NCBI RefSeq assembly: GCF_018861705.1
Contig: NZ_JAHLEC010000002.1
Location: forward strand, 62,001 to 126,000
From: Clostridium psychrophilum
GTDB lineage: Bacteria > Bacillota > Clostridia > Clostridiales > Clostridiaceae
Length of the DNA stretch: 64,000 nt
Reading direction: 5' to 3'
The notes beneath the pieces are model-generated. The model ran no database searches, had not been told where the DNA came from, and saw nothing but the letters and a program-made list of their open reading frames with translations. Position numbers and translations under genes: made by a program. Shown piece after piece: positions 45,696 through 55,769 of the stretch (the stretch's first letter is position 1; every line of letters begins with the position of its first letter).

Positions 45696-46787
45696 ATGAA
45701 TGACACTAAACTTAATATATTAAATAGAATTTCAATTTTAATACCTGCATTTAACCCAGATAGCAAGTTACTAATTTTAGTAGATAATCTTATAGGAGCA
45801 GGTTTTACAAATATAACTATAGTAGATGATGGTTGCGGCGAGGAGTATAAACCAATTTTTGTTGAAATTTCGCTTAATAAGGAATGCCATGTATTAGTTC
45901 ATGCTGTAAATATGGGTAAAGGTAGGGCTCTTAAAACAGGATTCAATTATTTTCTTAATAACTGTAATGAATGTGTTGGGATTGTGACGGCTGATGCTGA
46001 TGGGCAGCATAGCATTGAGGATATTATTAAAGTGTCTAGAAAGCTAATTGAAAATCCTGATAAACTAATATTAGGAGCTAGAAATTTCTCAAGATCAAAT
46101 ATACCCTTTAGAAGTAGGTTTGGAAACATTATGACTAGAAAACTATTTGGTTTTTTAGTAGGGATAAAAGTTACTGATACTCAAACAGGACTAAGAGCTA
46201 TATCTCATGAATTTGCATCGGATTTAATGAGTGTTAATGGAGAAAGATTTGAGTATGAAACTAATATGCTACTTGAATGTAAACATCAAGATATTGATAT
46301 AGATGAAGTTGGAATTAATACTATATATATAGAAGACAATAAATCATCTCATTTCAATCCAATAGTAGATTCAATAAAGATTTATGGGGTATTCTTTAAG
46401 TTTATGTCATCTTCATTTTTATCTTTTATATTAGATATTCTTTTATTTACCATGTTTGCAAAACTATTTTATAACTTAACACCGGAGTATTTTATTCTAA
46501 TATCAACTATCATTGCTAGGATTATGTCTTCTTTATTTAATTATAATCTAAATAAAAACACGGTATTCAAACATAAAGCTTATGATAAATTGGTGTTAGT
46601 AAGATATTATATATTGTGCTCAATACTTATGTTGATATCAGGATTAAGTGTGTCAGTTACTTATCACATTTTCGGGCACTCTGTGGTTGCTATGAAGGTT
46701 ATAGTAGATGGATTGCTTTCTATAATGAGTTATAAAGTTCAAAAAGAATGGGTTTTTAGGAAAACATATATTTCAGAGGAGATATAA
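45696..46787 (+). CDS. GT2 glycosyltransferase fused to a GtrA-like membrane domain
   Basis: Residues 1-235 form a DPM1/GtrB-type GT2 domain (ISILIPAFNPDSK, TADADGQHS with the DxD site, NMGKGRALKTGFNY). Residues 240-363 have four hydrophobic helices like GtrA. The product should make an undecaprenyl-phosphate sugar and help present it outside. ATG 45696 follows TAGGAGGATG. The next gene looks like the partner transferase. Confidence 0.87.
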   Translation: MNDTKLNILNRISILIPAFNPDSKLLILVDNLIGAGFTNITIVDDGCGEEYKPIFVEISLNKECHVLVHAVNMGKGRALKTGFNYFLNNCNECVGIVTADADGQHSIEDIIKVSRKLIENPDKLILGARNFSRSNIPFRSRFGNIMTRKLFGFLVGIKVTDTQTGLRAISHEFASDLMSVNGERFEYETNMLLECKHQDIDIDEVGINTIYIEDNKSSHFNPIVDSIKIYGVFFKFMSSSFLSFILDILLFTMFAKLFYNLTPEYFILISTIIARIMSSLFNYNLNKNTVFKHKAYDKLVLVRYYILCSILMLISGLSVSVTYHIFGHSVVAMKVIVDGLLSIMSYKVQKEWVFRKTYISEEI

Positions 46788-46788
46788 T

Positions 46789-48687
46789 ATGCATTTGATA
46801 CTCATATTATTGATGTTATGTTCGGGAGCAATTATGATTTCATTAAAATATAATAAAAGGTTTGAGATAACTATCTCATTTTGGACTTTTATGATTATAA
46901 GCATTTTATACTTTTTTGGACTAGTGGGGTTGCTAAACATGGGAGTATATATAGTAGCTGCAATTGGTTTATTTAGCGTAATCTTTTGCGGCTATTATAT
47001 TTTAAAAAACAATGAGAGGGTAATAGATATTGCAAAAAGCCCTGGATTTGTAATGTTTATTTTGTTTTTTGTATTAGCATGGTGGACGCAAAGAGGAAGA
47101 ATGCTTACATCTTGGGATGAATTTTCTCATTGGGGAACAGTAGTTAGAAATATGTACATATTTAATGCTTTTGGTAATCATCCAGAGGCAACAACTATAT
47201 TTAAGGGGTATCCACCTGCAACAGCGTTACTTGAATACTTCTGGGTAAAATTATCTGGAAGTTTTACAGATGGGAACCTATATAGGGCAATGAATATGTT
47301 ATATTTTGCTTTAATGTTACCTGTTTTTAGTAATTTGAAATGGAAACAATTTAGTAAAATAGTTATTAGGTTTATTTTTGTATTAATACTTCCTTTGGCG
47401 TTCTTTCAAGATTTTTACACCAATATAATGGTGGATGCAATTCTTGGAGTAATGTTTGCAAGTATTCTAATTAATTATTATGTTAATGAAATGGACACTT
47501 TTAAAATAGTTAATATAAGTTTAGCCTTATTTGTATTAACAATTACAAAGGCTGCGGGATTTGGACTCGCAATTATATCAATTATTATAATGGCTGTAGA
47601 TCTTTTATTTATAAAAAGAAAGGATTTAATGCTCTATATTAATGGAAGGACAAAACTAGATATTTTTAAAAAAATGTTATTAGTAATTTGTCCTATTTTA
47701 GCTTGCTTAATATCAAAATATTCATGGTCGGCATATCTTAAACTTACCAGTACTGATGTTGCCTGGGATACAAGTGCAATTAGCCTTGTCAATATTAAAA
47801 GATTATTTAATGGAAGTGCACCACATTACCAAATGATAACAATAAAAAACTTTTTTAATGCTTTCACTGAGTTTTTTTTAACTAACTATACATTAAAGAT
47901 ATCATTTATGGGTTGGATAGTAATACTTATAGCATTATCAATTATATTAACTGATATTGTAAGTCCCCAAAAGGAAAGAGCACGATTAAAACTTGCAACT
48001 ATTAGCATATTTATTGGAGCAGCATTATATACTTTGTCTTTACTTATCTTATATTTGTTTACATATTCGGAGTATGAGGCAATTAAGTTAGCATCCTATT
48101 CAAGGTATGCAAGCACTTATCTTTTAGGAATTTTAATTTTTATAGTTGTAACTATATGTTTAAAAGAGCAAACAGGTCTTATTAATATTAAGACATCAGT
48201 AACGTGTTTAATATTATTGTTTTTACTATTAATTATAAGAGTAACACCAATTGTAAGCAGTATATTATTAGCACCATGTTCAACAAAGTCTACGGTGGCG
48301 AGCCGCGAACGCTATGCACCAATAAATAGGGTAAAGGGTGAAGTAAATCCCAAAACAGATAGTTTTTACTTTATTTCTGTAGCAAGTAATGGTTATGATT
48401 ATTGGGTGAGTAGGTATAATATAACGCCTCTACAAACTAACTTGTATCCATGTAGTTGGAGTCTTGGGAAACCTTATTATAAAGGCGATGTTTGGAGCCA
48501 AGATATCTCTGCAAATGATTGGGCAAAAGAATTAAGAAAAGAATACACCTATGTTTATATATTTAAAACTAATGATATTTTCAATAAAAATTATGGGAAA
48601 CTATTTGAAGGGGGAGGTAAATCAATTAAAAATAATACACTTTATCATGTAAAAAAAGGCAACGATAGTGTTGTACTTCAAAAGTAA
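46789..48687 (+). CDS. Large membrane protein, probable GT-C glycosyltransferase
   Basis: The 632-residue protein has about 12 hydrophobic helices and a C-terminal outside domain of ~130 residues. The first long loop contains RGRMLTSWDEFSHWGTVVRN, an acidic motif where GT-C enzymes keep their catalytic aspartate/glutamate. I do not recognise a named family. Its one-base spacing from the GT2-GtrA gene supports use of an undecaprenyl-phosphate sugar to decorate a wall polymer (inference). Confidence 0.65.
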   Translation: MHLILILLMLCSGAIMISLKYNKRFEITISFWTFMIISILYFFGLVGLLNMGVYIVAAIGLFSVIFCGYYILKNNERVIDIAKSPGFVMFILFFVLAWWTQRGRMLTSWDEFSHWGTVVRNMYIFNAFGNHPEATTIFKGYPPATALLEYFWVKLSGSFTDGNLYRAMNMLYFALMLPVFSNLKWKQFSKIVIRFIFVLILPLAFFQDFYTNIMVDAILGVMFASILINYYVNEMDTFKIVNISLALFVLTITKAAGFGLAIISIIIMAVDLLFIKRKDLMLYINGRTKLDIFKKMLLVICPILACLISKYSWSAYLKLTSTDVAWDTSAISLVNIKRLFNGSAPHYQMITIKNFFNAFTEFFLTNYTLKISFMGWIVILIALSIILTDIVSPQKERARLKLATISIFIGAALYTLSLLILYLFTYSEYEAIKLASYSRYASTYLLGILIFIVVTICLKEQTGLINIKTSVTCLILLFLLLIIRVTPIVSSILLAPCSTKSTVASRERYAPINRVKGEVNPKTDSFYFISVASNGYDYWVSRYNITPLQTNLYPCSWSLGKPYYKGDVWSQDISANDWAKELRKEYTYVYIFKTNDIFNKNYGKLFEGGGKSIKNNTLYHVKKGNDSVVLQK

Positions 48688-48858
48688 AATAAAACAATTT
48701 ATATTAAGAGAGTACGATATAATATTCTCTTAAATAGTGCAAAGTGTAAAAAAAAAGGATATAATCTAAAGGAGGAAATAATACTATAGTCAATGTTCAG
48801 CATTTATAAAAACATGATACTAATAAGAGTATTATGTTTTGAAAAGAGGTGGGGGAAA

Positions 48859-50112
48859 ATGAACTTTTATCGAAAAATTTCATTTTTATTAATATGTGCT
48901 TATATCATGTTATTACCTTTGATTCCACAAGAAGTTGTATTTAAGGGTGTAGCAGTTACTGATTTTATTTTGGCATTAATAGTTTTGCTATATGTTATAA
49001 ATTTATTAGTTTCCAAAAGTAGTAGAGAAAATTTTAAAGATGGTATCATAGACTTTTTTACGGACAAATTAAGTATATTTATTACGCTATTACTTGGTAT
49101 AATGCTTTTATCTACTATTTATGCAAAAAACAAAGGGTTAGCATTAAGTGAAAGTGCAAGATTTATAACTTATGTATTTTTATATTTTGTTATAAAATAT
49201 GAATTTAATAGCAAAAAACAAATAAAAACTTTATTAAAATGTTATATATCTGTTTCCTTTATTTTGTGTTGTATTGGGATTTTGCAGTATTTCACAGGCT
49301 TTGCATTGAATGCAACATTTAGAAGAGCATATACTAGTGGAGTAATTACAAGGATAACATCAACATTTGCAAACCCAAATGCTTTTGGTGCATATTTAAT
49401 ATTGATAATTTTTCCAGCGATTATGTTAAGTATTTATGAAAAGAATAAGACTAAAAAAATAATGTATATATTACTATCAATGTTAGTAATTATTAATATG
49501 GTAATGACTTTTTCTAGAAATGCGATATTAGGTCTTGGAATAGGATTATTAGTGCTTACTCTAATTTATAGTATTAAGTGGATTTTCGCTTTAGGAGGTC
49601 TTGCTATATTACTTTCTTTCATACCGTCTGTTTCTCAAAGAATTGTAGGTACATTTGATTTACATCAAAACGAATTAAGAATTAAACTTTGGAAAACAGC
49701 ATTATATATGATAAAGGATCATCCAATTTTAGGTGTTGGTAATGGAAACTTTGTCACTAGATATAATGAATATATAGGCAAGTATAGTGAATTAAAATAT
49801 TATGGATACAGAAACTATCCAAATCATAATTCATATTTAAAATTAGAAAGTGAGTTAGGCATATTAGGAATAGCTTCTTTCATCGGAATTATAATAACGG
49901 TTTTATTTAGAATTAAGAAACTGTATAGTACAACTAAAGATAAGTTTTATATACCATTTTATACAGGTATAATGGCAAGTATGATTGTTTTCTTACTTAT
50001 GAATTTATCAGACAATTTATTGTTTTTGCCTAAAGTAACAACCTATTTTTGGTTTATAATAGCTACTACAGAAGCAGCATTAGGTAAGTCTTATAAGTCT
50101 CCTAAACAATAA
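48859..50112 (+). CDS. Wzy/O-antigen ligase-family protein, copy 2
   Basis: 417 residues, nearly identical to the protein at 21615 (about nine substitutions such as Gly5Arg, Glu to Ala before FRRAY, and Thr to Gly in EYIGKYS). The matching DNA includes the purine-rich ribosome binding site and the terminator. ATG 48859 is preferred; the upstream in-frame ATG (48793) would add 22 residues not shared by copy 1. Confidence 0.85.
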   Translation: MNFYRKISFLLICAYIMLLPLIPQEVVFKGVAVTDFILALIVLLYVINLLVSKSSRENFKDGIIDFFTDKLSIFITLLLGIMLLSTIYAKNKGLALSESARFITYVFLYFVIKYEFNSKKQIKTLLKCYISVSFILCCIGILQYFTGFALNATFRRAYTSGVITRITSTFANPNAFGAYLILIIFPAIMLSIYEKNKTKKIMYILLSMLVIINMVMTFSRNAILGLGIGLLVLTLIYSIKWIFALGGLAILLSFIPSVSQRIVGTFDLHQNELRIKLWKTALYMIKDHPILGVGNGNFVTRYNEYIGKYSELKYYGYRNYPNHNSYLKLESELGILGIASFIGIIITVLFRIKKLYSTTKDKFYIPFYTGIMASMIVFLLMNLSDNLLFLPKVTTYFWFIIATTEAALGKSYKSPKQ

Positions 50113-50130
50113 ATATTTTATGAATTAAAA

Positions 50131-50174
50131 GCGCGAGTTAACAAACTGGTATCAGTTTGTTAGCTCGCTTTTTT
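50131..50174 (+). terminator. Terminator after Wzy copy 2
   Basis: GCGAGTTAACAAACTG pairs with CAGTTTGTTAGCTCGC, then TTTTTT. Base changes relative to the copy 1 terminator preserve pairing. Confidence 0.92.
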
Positions 50175-50207
50175 ATAATTTGATTGACAGTATATTTTAG
50201 TCGAATT

Positions 50208-50271
50208 TAGTTGACATTTAGTTAACAATAATCTGGTTTAGTTGACATTTAGTCAGTTTAGTTATATAATG
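50208..50271 (+). promoter_or_regulatory. Promoter with duplicated TTTAGTTGACATTTAGT
   Basis: TTGACA (50243-50248), 17 bases, TATAAT (50266-50271). The 17-mer TTTAGTTGACATTTAGT around the -35 occurs a second time from 50208, 31 bp upstream. Confidence 0.75.
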
Positions 50272-50320
50272 TTTTATATTAAGTAATAACATTACATAAC
50301 TAAACACTGGAGGGGGCACA

Positions 50321-50950
50321 TTGATAGAGTTTAATGATTTATGGCTAGTAAGAACTAATCCTGAAAATACTAATAGGATGAAAGAGTTTTTAGAAAACAA
50401 CATAATAGCAATAGGATGGAGTAATTTACTTGATTTAACAGACATGTCTAAAAGCGAAATTCTTGCAGAGCTTTCAAAAAACAATTATTCTTGTTCAAAT
50501 GTAAAACTTGGTGTTATAAACCATTTTGTTAATAATATGAAGGTTGACGATCTTTGTATAATACCAAATGGAGAGAAAATATACATAGCCAAAGTTACAA
50601 GCTCATATTATTATGATGCGGGCAAAGCAAATGATGGTTACCCTCACCAAAGAAAAGTTGAATTTATTAATAAGGATAATCCTATTAGTAGGGCTAGTTT
50701 ACCTGAAGCAACTAGGAAATCCTTGGGTGCACAAAATTATGTTGCACATTTAAAACATCGTATAGGAGAATTTAAAGCTTTTTTATCTGAAATTGCTTCT
50801 AAAAGTGGAAATATTAATTTAAAGCAATCGTTAGAAAAGTTACTTCCAAAGGCTATAGAAAATATAAAAAATGCTATTGAAAGCGACGATGCTCAAATAA
50901 AGTTTAATGCATCAGTTGAAGTACTTAAGTTGTTACAGAAATATGAGTAG
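50321..50950 (+). CDS. Small protein with an N-terminal EVE/PUA-like or Mrr-N-like domain
   Basis: The 209-residue protein begins LWLVRTNPENTNRMKEFLEN and continues IIAIGWSNLLDLTD and MKVDDLCIIPNGEKIYIAKV, resembling the modified-DNA reading domains found at the N-terminus of some type IV restriction and GTPase systems. No nuclease motif is visible in the helical C-terminal part. It has its own promoter and a strong GGAGGGGG site before a TTG start. Function unknown; a stand-alone reader of modified nucleic acid is one possibility. Confidence 0.55.
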   Translation: MIEFNDLWLVRTNPENTNRMKEFLENNIIAIGWSNLLDLTDMSKSEILAELSKNNYSCSNVKLGVINHFVNNMKVDDLCIIPNGEKIYIAKVTSSYYYDAGKANDGYPHQRKVEFINKDNPISRASLPEATRKSLGAQNYVAHLKHRIGEFKAFLSEIASKSGNINLKQSLEKLLPKAIENIKNAIESDDAQIKFNASVEVLKLLQKYE

Positions 50951-51030
50951 ATACAGCTTCTAAGGATCTACAACAGCTTCGAAGAAGATGAATAAAAAAA
51001 TAAAAACAACATAAACGAGGAGACAAAAAT

Positions 51031-52458
51031 TTGAAGAACATATGGAAAAGAATGTGGAAGAAAAAAACACTAAAAATGGAACTTCATGCGGCCAAAAAAA
51101 CTGATTTAAAGAAGAATCTTACAGCGACTGACCTAGCGGCACTTGGAATAGGCGCAGTTCTTGGTACAGGAATATTTGTTTCCACAGGTGTTGGTGCCCA
51201 TATGGCGGGTCCTGCAGTTGTCTTATCATTTATTGTAGCTGCAGTAACAAGTGGACTTTGCGCTCTTACTTATGCAGAACTTGCTACAATGTTCCCAGTT
51301 GCAGGTAGTACATATACATATTCTTATATTGCTTTTGGTGAAATTATAGCCTGGATTATAGGATGGGATCTAATGCTCGAATATTTAGTATCCTCAGCTG
51401 CAGTTGCATCTGGGTGGTCAGGAACCTTTGTGGGATTATTAAAATCCGCGGGACTTAATTTACCGCAAATGTTAACCACAGGACCTTCAGCAGGTGGAAT
51501 TATCGATTTGCCAGCTGTTCTTATAGTAGCATTTGTAACATGGATTTTGTTTGTTGGTATAAAAGAAAGTGTAAAATTGAATAATGTCATAGTTTTAATT
51601 AAAATAGGCGTTATTGTTTTATTTATAGTACTTGGAGTATTCCACATTAGTGTAGCTCACTATAAACCATTTGCACCTTATGGATGGTCAGGTGTTATGG
51701 CAGGAGCTTCAATCATGTTCTTTGCATACATTGGCTTTGATGCAGTTTCAACAGCTGCAGAAGAAACCATAAATCCAAAGAGAGATGTGCCTCGTGGCCT
51801 AGGTATTTGCCTAGCAGTTGTAGTTGTATTATACGTTGCAGTTGCAGTTGTAATAACGGGAATGCTTCCATTCAAATCAATTAGTCAAAACAATGCTATT
51901 CCAGATGCATTATCACAATTCGGTATGAACTGGGGAGCAGCACTAGTTGGAACTGGTGCAGTAATAGGAATGATTTCAACATTACTTGTATTCCTTTATG
52001 GTCAGATAAGAGTATTTATGGTTATGTCAAGAGATGGATTACTTCCAAAGGTATTCTCAAAAGTACATCCAGTTCATAAAACTCCAACACTTTGCACAAT
52101 AATAACAGGGTGCATAGCTGCAGTTATGGCAGGGCTTTTACCATTACAGGAGATAATAAAACTATGTAATATAGGTACATTATTTGCATTTATTCTTGTA
52201 TCCATTGGTGTTATAGTTCTAAGAAAAACAATGCCAGATGTTGAGAGAAAGTTTAAATGTCCATGGGTACCAGCTGTTCCAATTTTTACTATAATTGCTT
52301 GTCTCTATTTAATGTCAGCATTACCACTGGAAACATGGATTAGATTTATAGCTTGGCTCGCAATTGGACTTGCAATTTACTTTTTATATAGTAGACATCA
52401 TAGTACTCTTCAAAAGACTAAACCAAGAAAATATACTGGTACAGATATATATAAATAA
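51031..52458 (+). CDS. APC-family amino-acid permease (YfnA/CAT type)
   Basis: The 475-residue transporter has 12 or more membrane helices and the APC signature GIGAVLGTGIFVSTGVGAH in helix 1 and MFFAYIGFDAVSTAAEET in helix 6. Related proteins carry cationic or branched amino acids; the substrate is not certain. It starts with TTG after GAGGAGAC and ends the middle section with a terminator. Confidence 0.93.
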   Translation: MKNIWKRMWKKKTLKMELHAAKKTDLKKNLTATDLAALGIGAVLGTGIFVSTGVGAHMAGPAVVLSFIVAAVTSGLCALTYAELATMFPVAGSTYTYSYIAFGEIIAWIIGWDLMLEYLVSSAAVASGWSGTFVGLLKSAGLNLPQMLTTGPSAGGIIDLPAVLIVAFVTWILFVGIKESVKLNNVIVLIKIGVIVLFIVLGVFHISVAHYKPFAPYGWSGVMAGASIMFFAYIGFDAVSTAAEETINPKRDVPRGLGICLAVVVVLYVAVAVVITGMLPFKSISQNNAIPDALSQFGMNWGAALVGTGAVIGMISTLLVFLYGQIRVFMVMSRDGLLPKVFSKVHPVHKTPTLCTIITGCIAAVMAGLLPLQEIIKLCNIGTLFAFILVSIGVIVLRKTMPDVERKFKCPWVPAVPIFTIIACLYLMSALPLETWIRFIAWLAIGLAIYFLYSRHHSTLQKTKPRKYTGTDIYK

Positions 52459-52484
52459 AATATAATGATACAGAGAGATATATA

Positions 52485-52522
52485 AATACACATTCCTATA
52501 TTAAAAGGAATGTGTATTTTTT
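52485..52522 (+). terminator. Terminator after the permease
   Basis: AATACACATTCC pairs with GGAATGTGTATT across a 10-base loop, ending in TTTTTT. Confidence 0.9.
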
Positions 52523-52742
52523 ATGTATAATATAATAATACATTATAAAAATCTGAATACAATAATTTAAGAAATAATATTGCAGCAACCCAGGAGATGA
52601 TTTAGCTGTATTGAATATTGTTTAATTAAATTAAATAATATAATTTTAGATATGCAGAAACTATATAACAAATATGCATTTAGCATAAAAAAGTAGTAAA
52701 ACCATATACTAATATGTCAAGATAACATAAACTTAATAAAAC

Positions 52743-52775
52743 ATTAACACACATTTTGTAGAATTATGGTATAAT
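52743..52775 (+). promoter_or_regulatory. Extended -10 promoter of the second polysaccharide operon
   Basis: ATTAACACACATTT is followed by ATTATGGTATAATAA with an extended -10 (TGGTATAAT, hexamer 52770-52775). It closely matches 6051-6083. A leader of about 330 bases separates it from galU; I see no known riboswitch in that leader, only AT-rich sequence and short repeats. Confidence 0.62.
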
Positions 52776-53111
52776 AATTAATATAATAAAAGTAAAAAAG
52801 CTTATTTAGGTTCTTAATTACATAAAAAAATATACAGAATAGATATGTTATATGCATATTTATATTGCATATAACTGATAAAAAATGTATAGAGACTATA
52901 ACATTAAGTTTAAAGTATATTGATACAGAATGATGGGACTACATAAAAAACAATTAGAAGGTGTACTATTATCAAAACGTGGTTGAGATAAAATTACATT
53001 TTACTGAAATTATAATAAATATGTAAATTAACTATAATTTTGTAACTTATTCCTTAAAATTACTTACCTTGAAAATGAAATTAAAATAAGACAACAAAGG
53101 AGATTTATCAT

Positions 53112-54026
53112 ATGAAAGTTAGAAAAGCAATTATACCAGCAGCAGGTCTTGGAACAAGGTTTTTACCAGCAACTAAGGCATTACCTAAAGAAATGCTACC
53201 TATAGTTGATAAGCCTACAATGCAATATATTATTGAGGAAGCTGTTGCTTCTGGTATAGAAGAAATACTAGTTATAACAGGCAGAAATAAAAAATCTATT
53301 GAAGATCATTTTGATAAATCAGTAGAATTAGAATTAAACCTTGAGACTAAACATAAAGATGCTCTTCTTAAACAGGTTAGGGACATATCAAACATGGTAA
53401 ATATACATTTCATAAGACAAAAGGAACCTAAAGGACTTGGGGATGCAATTAATTGTGCAAGAGCTTTTGTAGGAGATGAGCCTTTTGCTGTAATGCTAGG
53501 TGATGATATAGTTGATGCTAAAAATCCATGCTTAAAGCAGTTAATGGATTGTTTTGAGAAAAAGAATGCGACAATCGTCGGAGTTCAGGAAGTAGCTAAA
53601 GAAAATGTAGATAAATATGGCATAGTTGATGGAGTTCAAATTGAAGATAAAGTGTATAAAGTAAATGACCTAGTTGAAAAACCGGCAGTAGACAATGCAC
53701 CTTCAAATGTAGCTATACTTGGTAGATACATAATAACACCTGAAATATTTGATATATTGGATGAAACAAAACCTGGTAAAGGTGGCGAAATTCAATTAAC
53801 TGATGCACTTAAGACATTAATATCTAAACAAGATATGTATGCATACATATTTGAAGGACGTAGATATGATGTAGGTGATAAATTAGGATTTCTTGAGGCA
53901 ACAGTAGAGTTTGCTTTAAAAAGAGATAAGTTAAAAGTCCCATTTATGGAGTATCTTCAAACTTTAAAAGATAATGAAAAGTTTAGCGGCTTATATAACA
54001 AAGTAGCTAGTGTTAATGGAAAATAA
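53112..54026 (+). CDS. galU: UTP-glucose-1-phosphate uridylyltransferase
   Basis: GalU (304 residues) makes UDP-glucose. The nucleotide site AAGLGTRFLPATKALPKEML, the active-site segment FIRQKEPKGLGDAI, AVMLGDDIVD and the late RYDVGDKLGFLEA are all present. It is the first gene of the second operon and probably supplies glucose units for glycan and lipid-linked sugars. AAAGGAGA precedes the ATG. Confidence 0.96.
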   Translation: MKVRKAIIPAAGLGTRFLPATKALPKEMLPIVDKPTMQYIIEEAVASGIEEILVITGRNKKSIEDHFDKSVELELNLETKHKDALLKQVRDISNMVNIHFIRQKEPKGLGDAINCARAFVGDEPFAVMLGDDIVDAKNPCLKQLMDCFEKKNATIVGVQEVAKENVDKYGIVDGVQIEDKVYKVNDLVEKPAVDNAPSNVAILGRYIITPEIFDILDETKPGKGGEIQLTDALKTLISKQDMYAYIFEGRRYDVGDKLGFLEATVEFALKRDKLKVPFMEYLQTLKDNEKFSGLYNKVASVNGK

Positions 54027-54144
54027 GAACTATGAATTCGAAAAAGTTCATATTCAAATAGATAAAGGTGTGGCAATTATACGCTAACTCATGTTTTCTT
54101 GTGTTTTTGCCAATTCTTATCACAACAACAAGGGGGGACGCAAG

Positions 54145-54813
54145 ATGCAACAACCACAAAGAGAATCAAGATTTTCGAAGGAAGAGGTTACATATGAATA
54201 TAAGAAGAATATAGGATATTTTATACTTAAAAGAATAATTGATATTTTAGGGGCCTTATGCGGCTTGTTAGTAATAAGCCCAGTGATGATTATAGTAGCA
54301 ATATGGATAAAGATTGATTCAAAGGGACCTGTTTTCTTTGCTCAAAATAGAGTAGGACGAAATGGTAAAAAATTTGTCATGTACAAATTTAGATCTATGT
54401 GTACTGATGCAGAGGTCCTTTTAGGTAAACTTAAAAAAGAAAATGAAATGTCAGGACCAATGTTTAAAATGAAGGATGATCCTAGAATAACAAAGGTTGG
54501 TAAGTTTGTACGAAAGACAAGCATAGATGAACTTCCACAACTTTTTAACATACTAAAAGGGGATATGTCCCTAGTTGGACCAAGACCAAGTTTGCCTAAA
54601 GAAGTAGTGCAGTTTACATCTTTTCAGAAACGACGATTAGTAGCAAAACCAGGTTTAACTTGTTATTGGCAGGTAAATGGAAGAAGTGACGTTAGTTTTG
54701 AGCAGTGGATGAAAATGGACGTTGAATACATAGAAGATAGAAATACATGGCTAGATATAACTCTTATTTTTAAGACAGTAGGAGTACTGTTTGGCGATGA
54801 GGGAGCAAGATAA
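54145..54813 (+). CDS. Initiating phosphosugar transferase (bacterial sugar transferase domain)
   Basis: The 222-residue protein has one hydrophobic segment (about residues 28-55), then [49 protein letters not shown] and [14 protein letters not shown]. It starts repeat-unit synthesis by loading a sugar-1-phosphate, probably glucose or galactose, on undecaprenyl phosphate. It is distinct from the PglC-size enzyme at 8054, implying a second polymer. ATG 54145 follows AAGGGGGGA; an in-frame ATG at 54091 has no site. Confidence 0.92.
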   Translation: MQQPQRESRFSKEEVTYEYKKNIGYFILKRIIDILGALCGLLVISPVMIIVAIWIKIDSKGPVFFAQNRVGRNGKKFVMYKFRSMCTDAEVLLGKLKKENEMSGPMFKMKDDPRITKVGKFVRKTSIDELPQLFNILKGDMSLVGPRPSLPKEVVQFTSFQKRRLVAKPGLTCYWQVNGRSDVSFEQWMKMDVEYIEDRNTWLDITLIFKTVGVLFGDEGAR

Positions 54814-54848
54814 ATTTTTACAAAAAGATTAACAAGGGGGGTATATAT

Positions 54849-55769
54849 ATGAAGGGAATTATATTAGCTGGAGGATCAGGCACAAGACTTTATCCTGTTA
54901 CAAAGGCATCATCAAAACAAATGGTACCTATATATGATAAACCAATGATATATTATCCATTATCTGTTTTAATGCTTGCTGGGATAAGAGAAATACTTAT
55001 CATTTCAACGCCGAGAGATTTGCCTGCTTTCAAGGAATTATTCGATGATGGCAGTGAACTAGGGCTTACTATAGAATATTCAGTTCAAGAAGAACCCAAT
55101 GGACTCGCGGAGGCTTTCATAATCGGAGAAGACTTTATTGGTGATGATAAAGTGGCGATGATCCTTGGAGATAATTTATTCTGGGGTCAAAGTTTTTCTC
55201 AAAGCCTTAGTAAAGCATCAAATCTTGAGGATGGCGCTATTGTTTTTGGATATCATGTTAAAAATCCAAATGCCTTTGGAGTTGTGGAGTTTGATAAAGA
55301 TGGAAAAGTGATTTCACTTGAAGAAAAGCCTGAATATCCAAGGTCTGAATATGCTATTCCCGGATTATATTTCTATGACAATACAGTTGTAGAAAAAGTT
55401 AAAAAATTAAAACCTTCTAAGCGAGGAGAACTTGAAATTACCGATTTAAATAGAATGTATATGAACGAGGGAAAGCTTAAGGTTAATTTACTTGGGAGAG
55501 GACTTGCTTGGCTTGATACGGGAACTCATGCATCAATGCTTAAGGCTTCATGTTTTGTAGAAGCAGTGCAAAATACTCAAGGTACCTATATAGCATGTCT
55601 TGAAGAAATTTCTTATAGAAAAGGGTGGATAAATATTCAAGAACTCAAAACACTCGCAAAACCACTTTTAAAAGGTGGATATGGAATATATTTAATGGAT
55701 ATTGCTAATGAGTATAAAAAAGTAAATATAGCAGCAATCAAAGAAGTAAAAGTTAGGAGTGAAATTTAA
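54849..55769 (+). CDS. rfbA: Glucose-1-phosphate thymidylyltransferase
   Basis: RmlA/RfbA (306 residues) makes dTDP-glucose, first step to dTDP-L-rhamnose and related sugars. Motifs seen are [62 protein letters not shown] and AWLDTGTH. No rmlB, rmlC or rmlD lies in the window, so the final dTDP-sugar is not determined. Its last base overlaps the next start (TAATG). Confidence 0.95.
   Translation: MKGIILAGGSGTRLYPVTKASSKQMVPIYDKPMIYYPLSVLMLAGIREILIISTPRDLPAFKELFDDGSELGLTIEYSVQEEPNGLAEAFIIGEDFIGDDKVAMILGDNLFWGQSFSQSLSKASNLEDGAIVFGYHVKNPNAFGVVEFDKDGKVISLEEKPEYPRSEYAIPGLYFYDNTVVEKVKKLKPSKRGELEITDLNRMYMNEGKLKVNLLGRGLAWLDTGTHASMLKASCFVEAVQNTQGTYIACLEEISYRKGWINIQELKTLAKPLLKGGYGIYLMDIANEYKKVNIAAIKEVKVRSEI

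Noticed and set aside
52523-53111. Riboswitch in the long galU leader
   Set aside because: I could not match the leader to any known riboswitch core; only AT-rich sequence and a promoter are visible.
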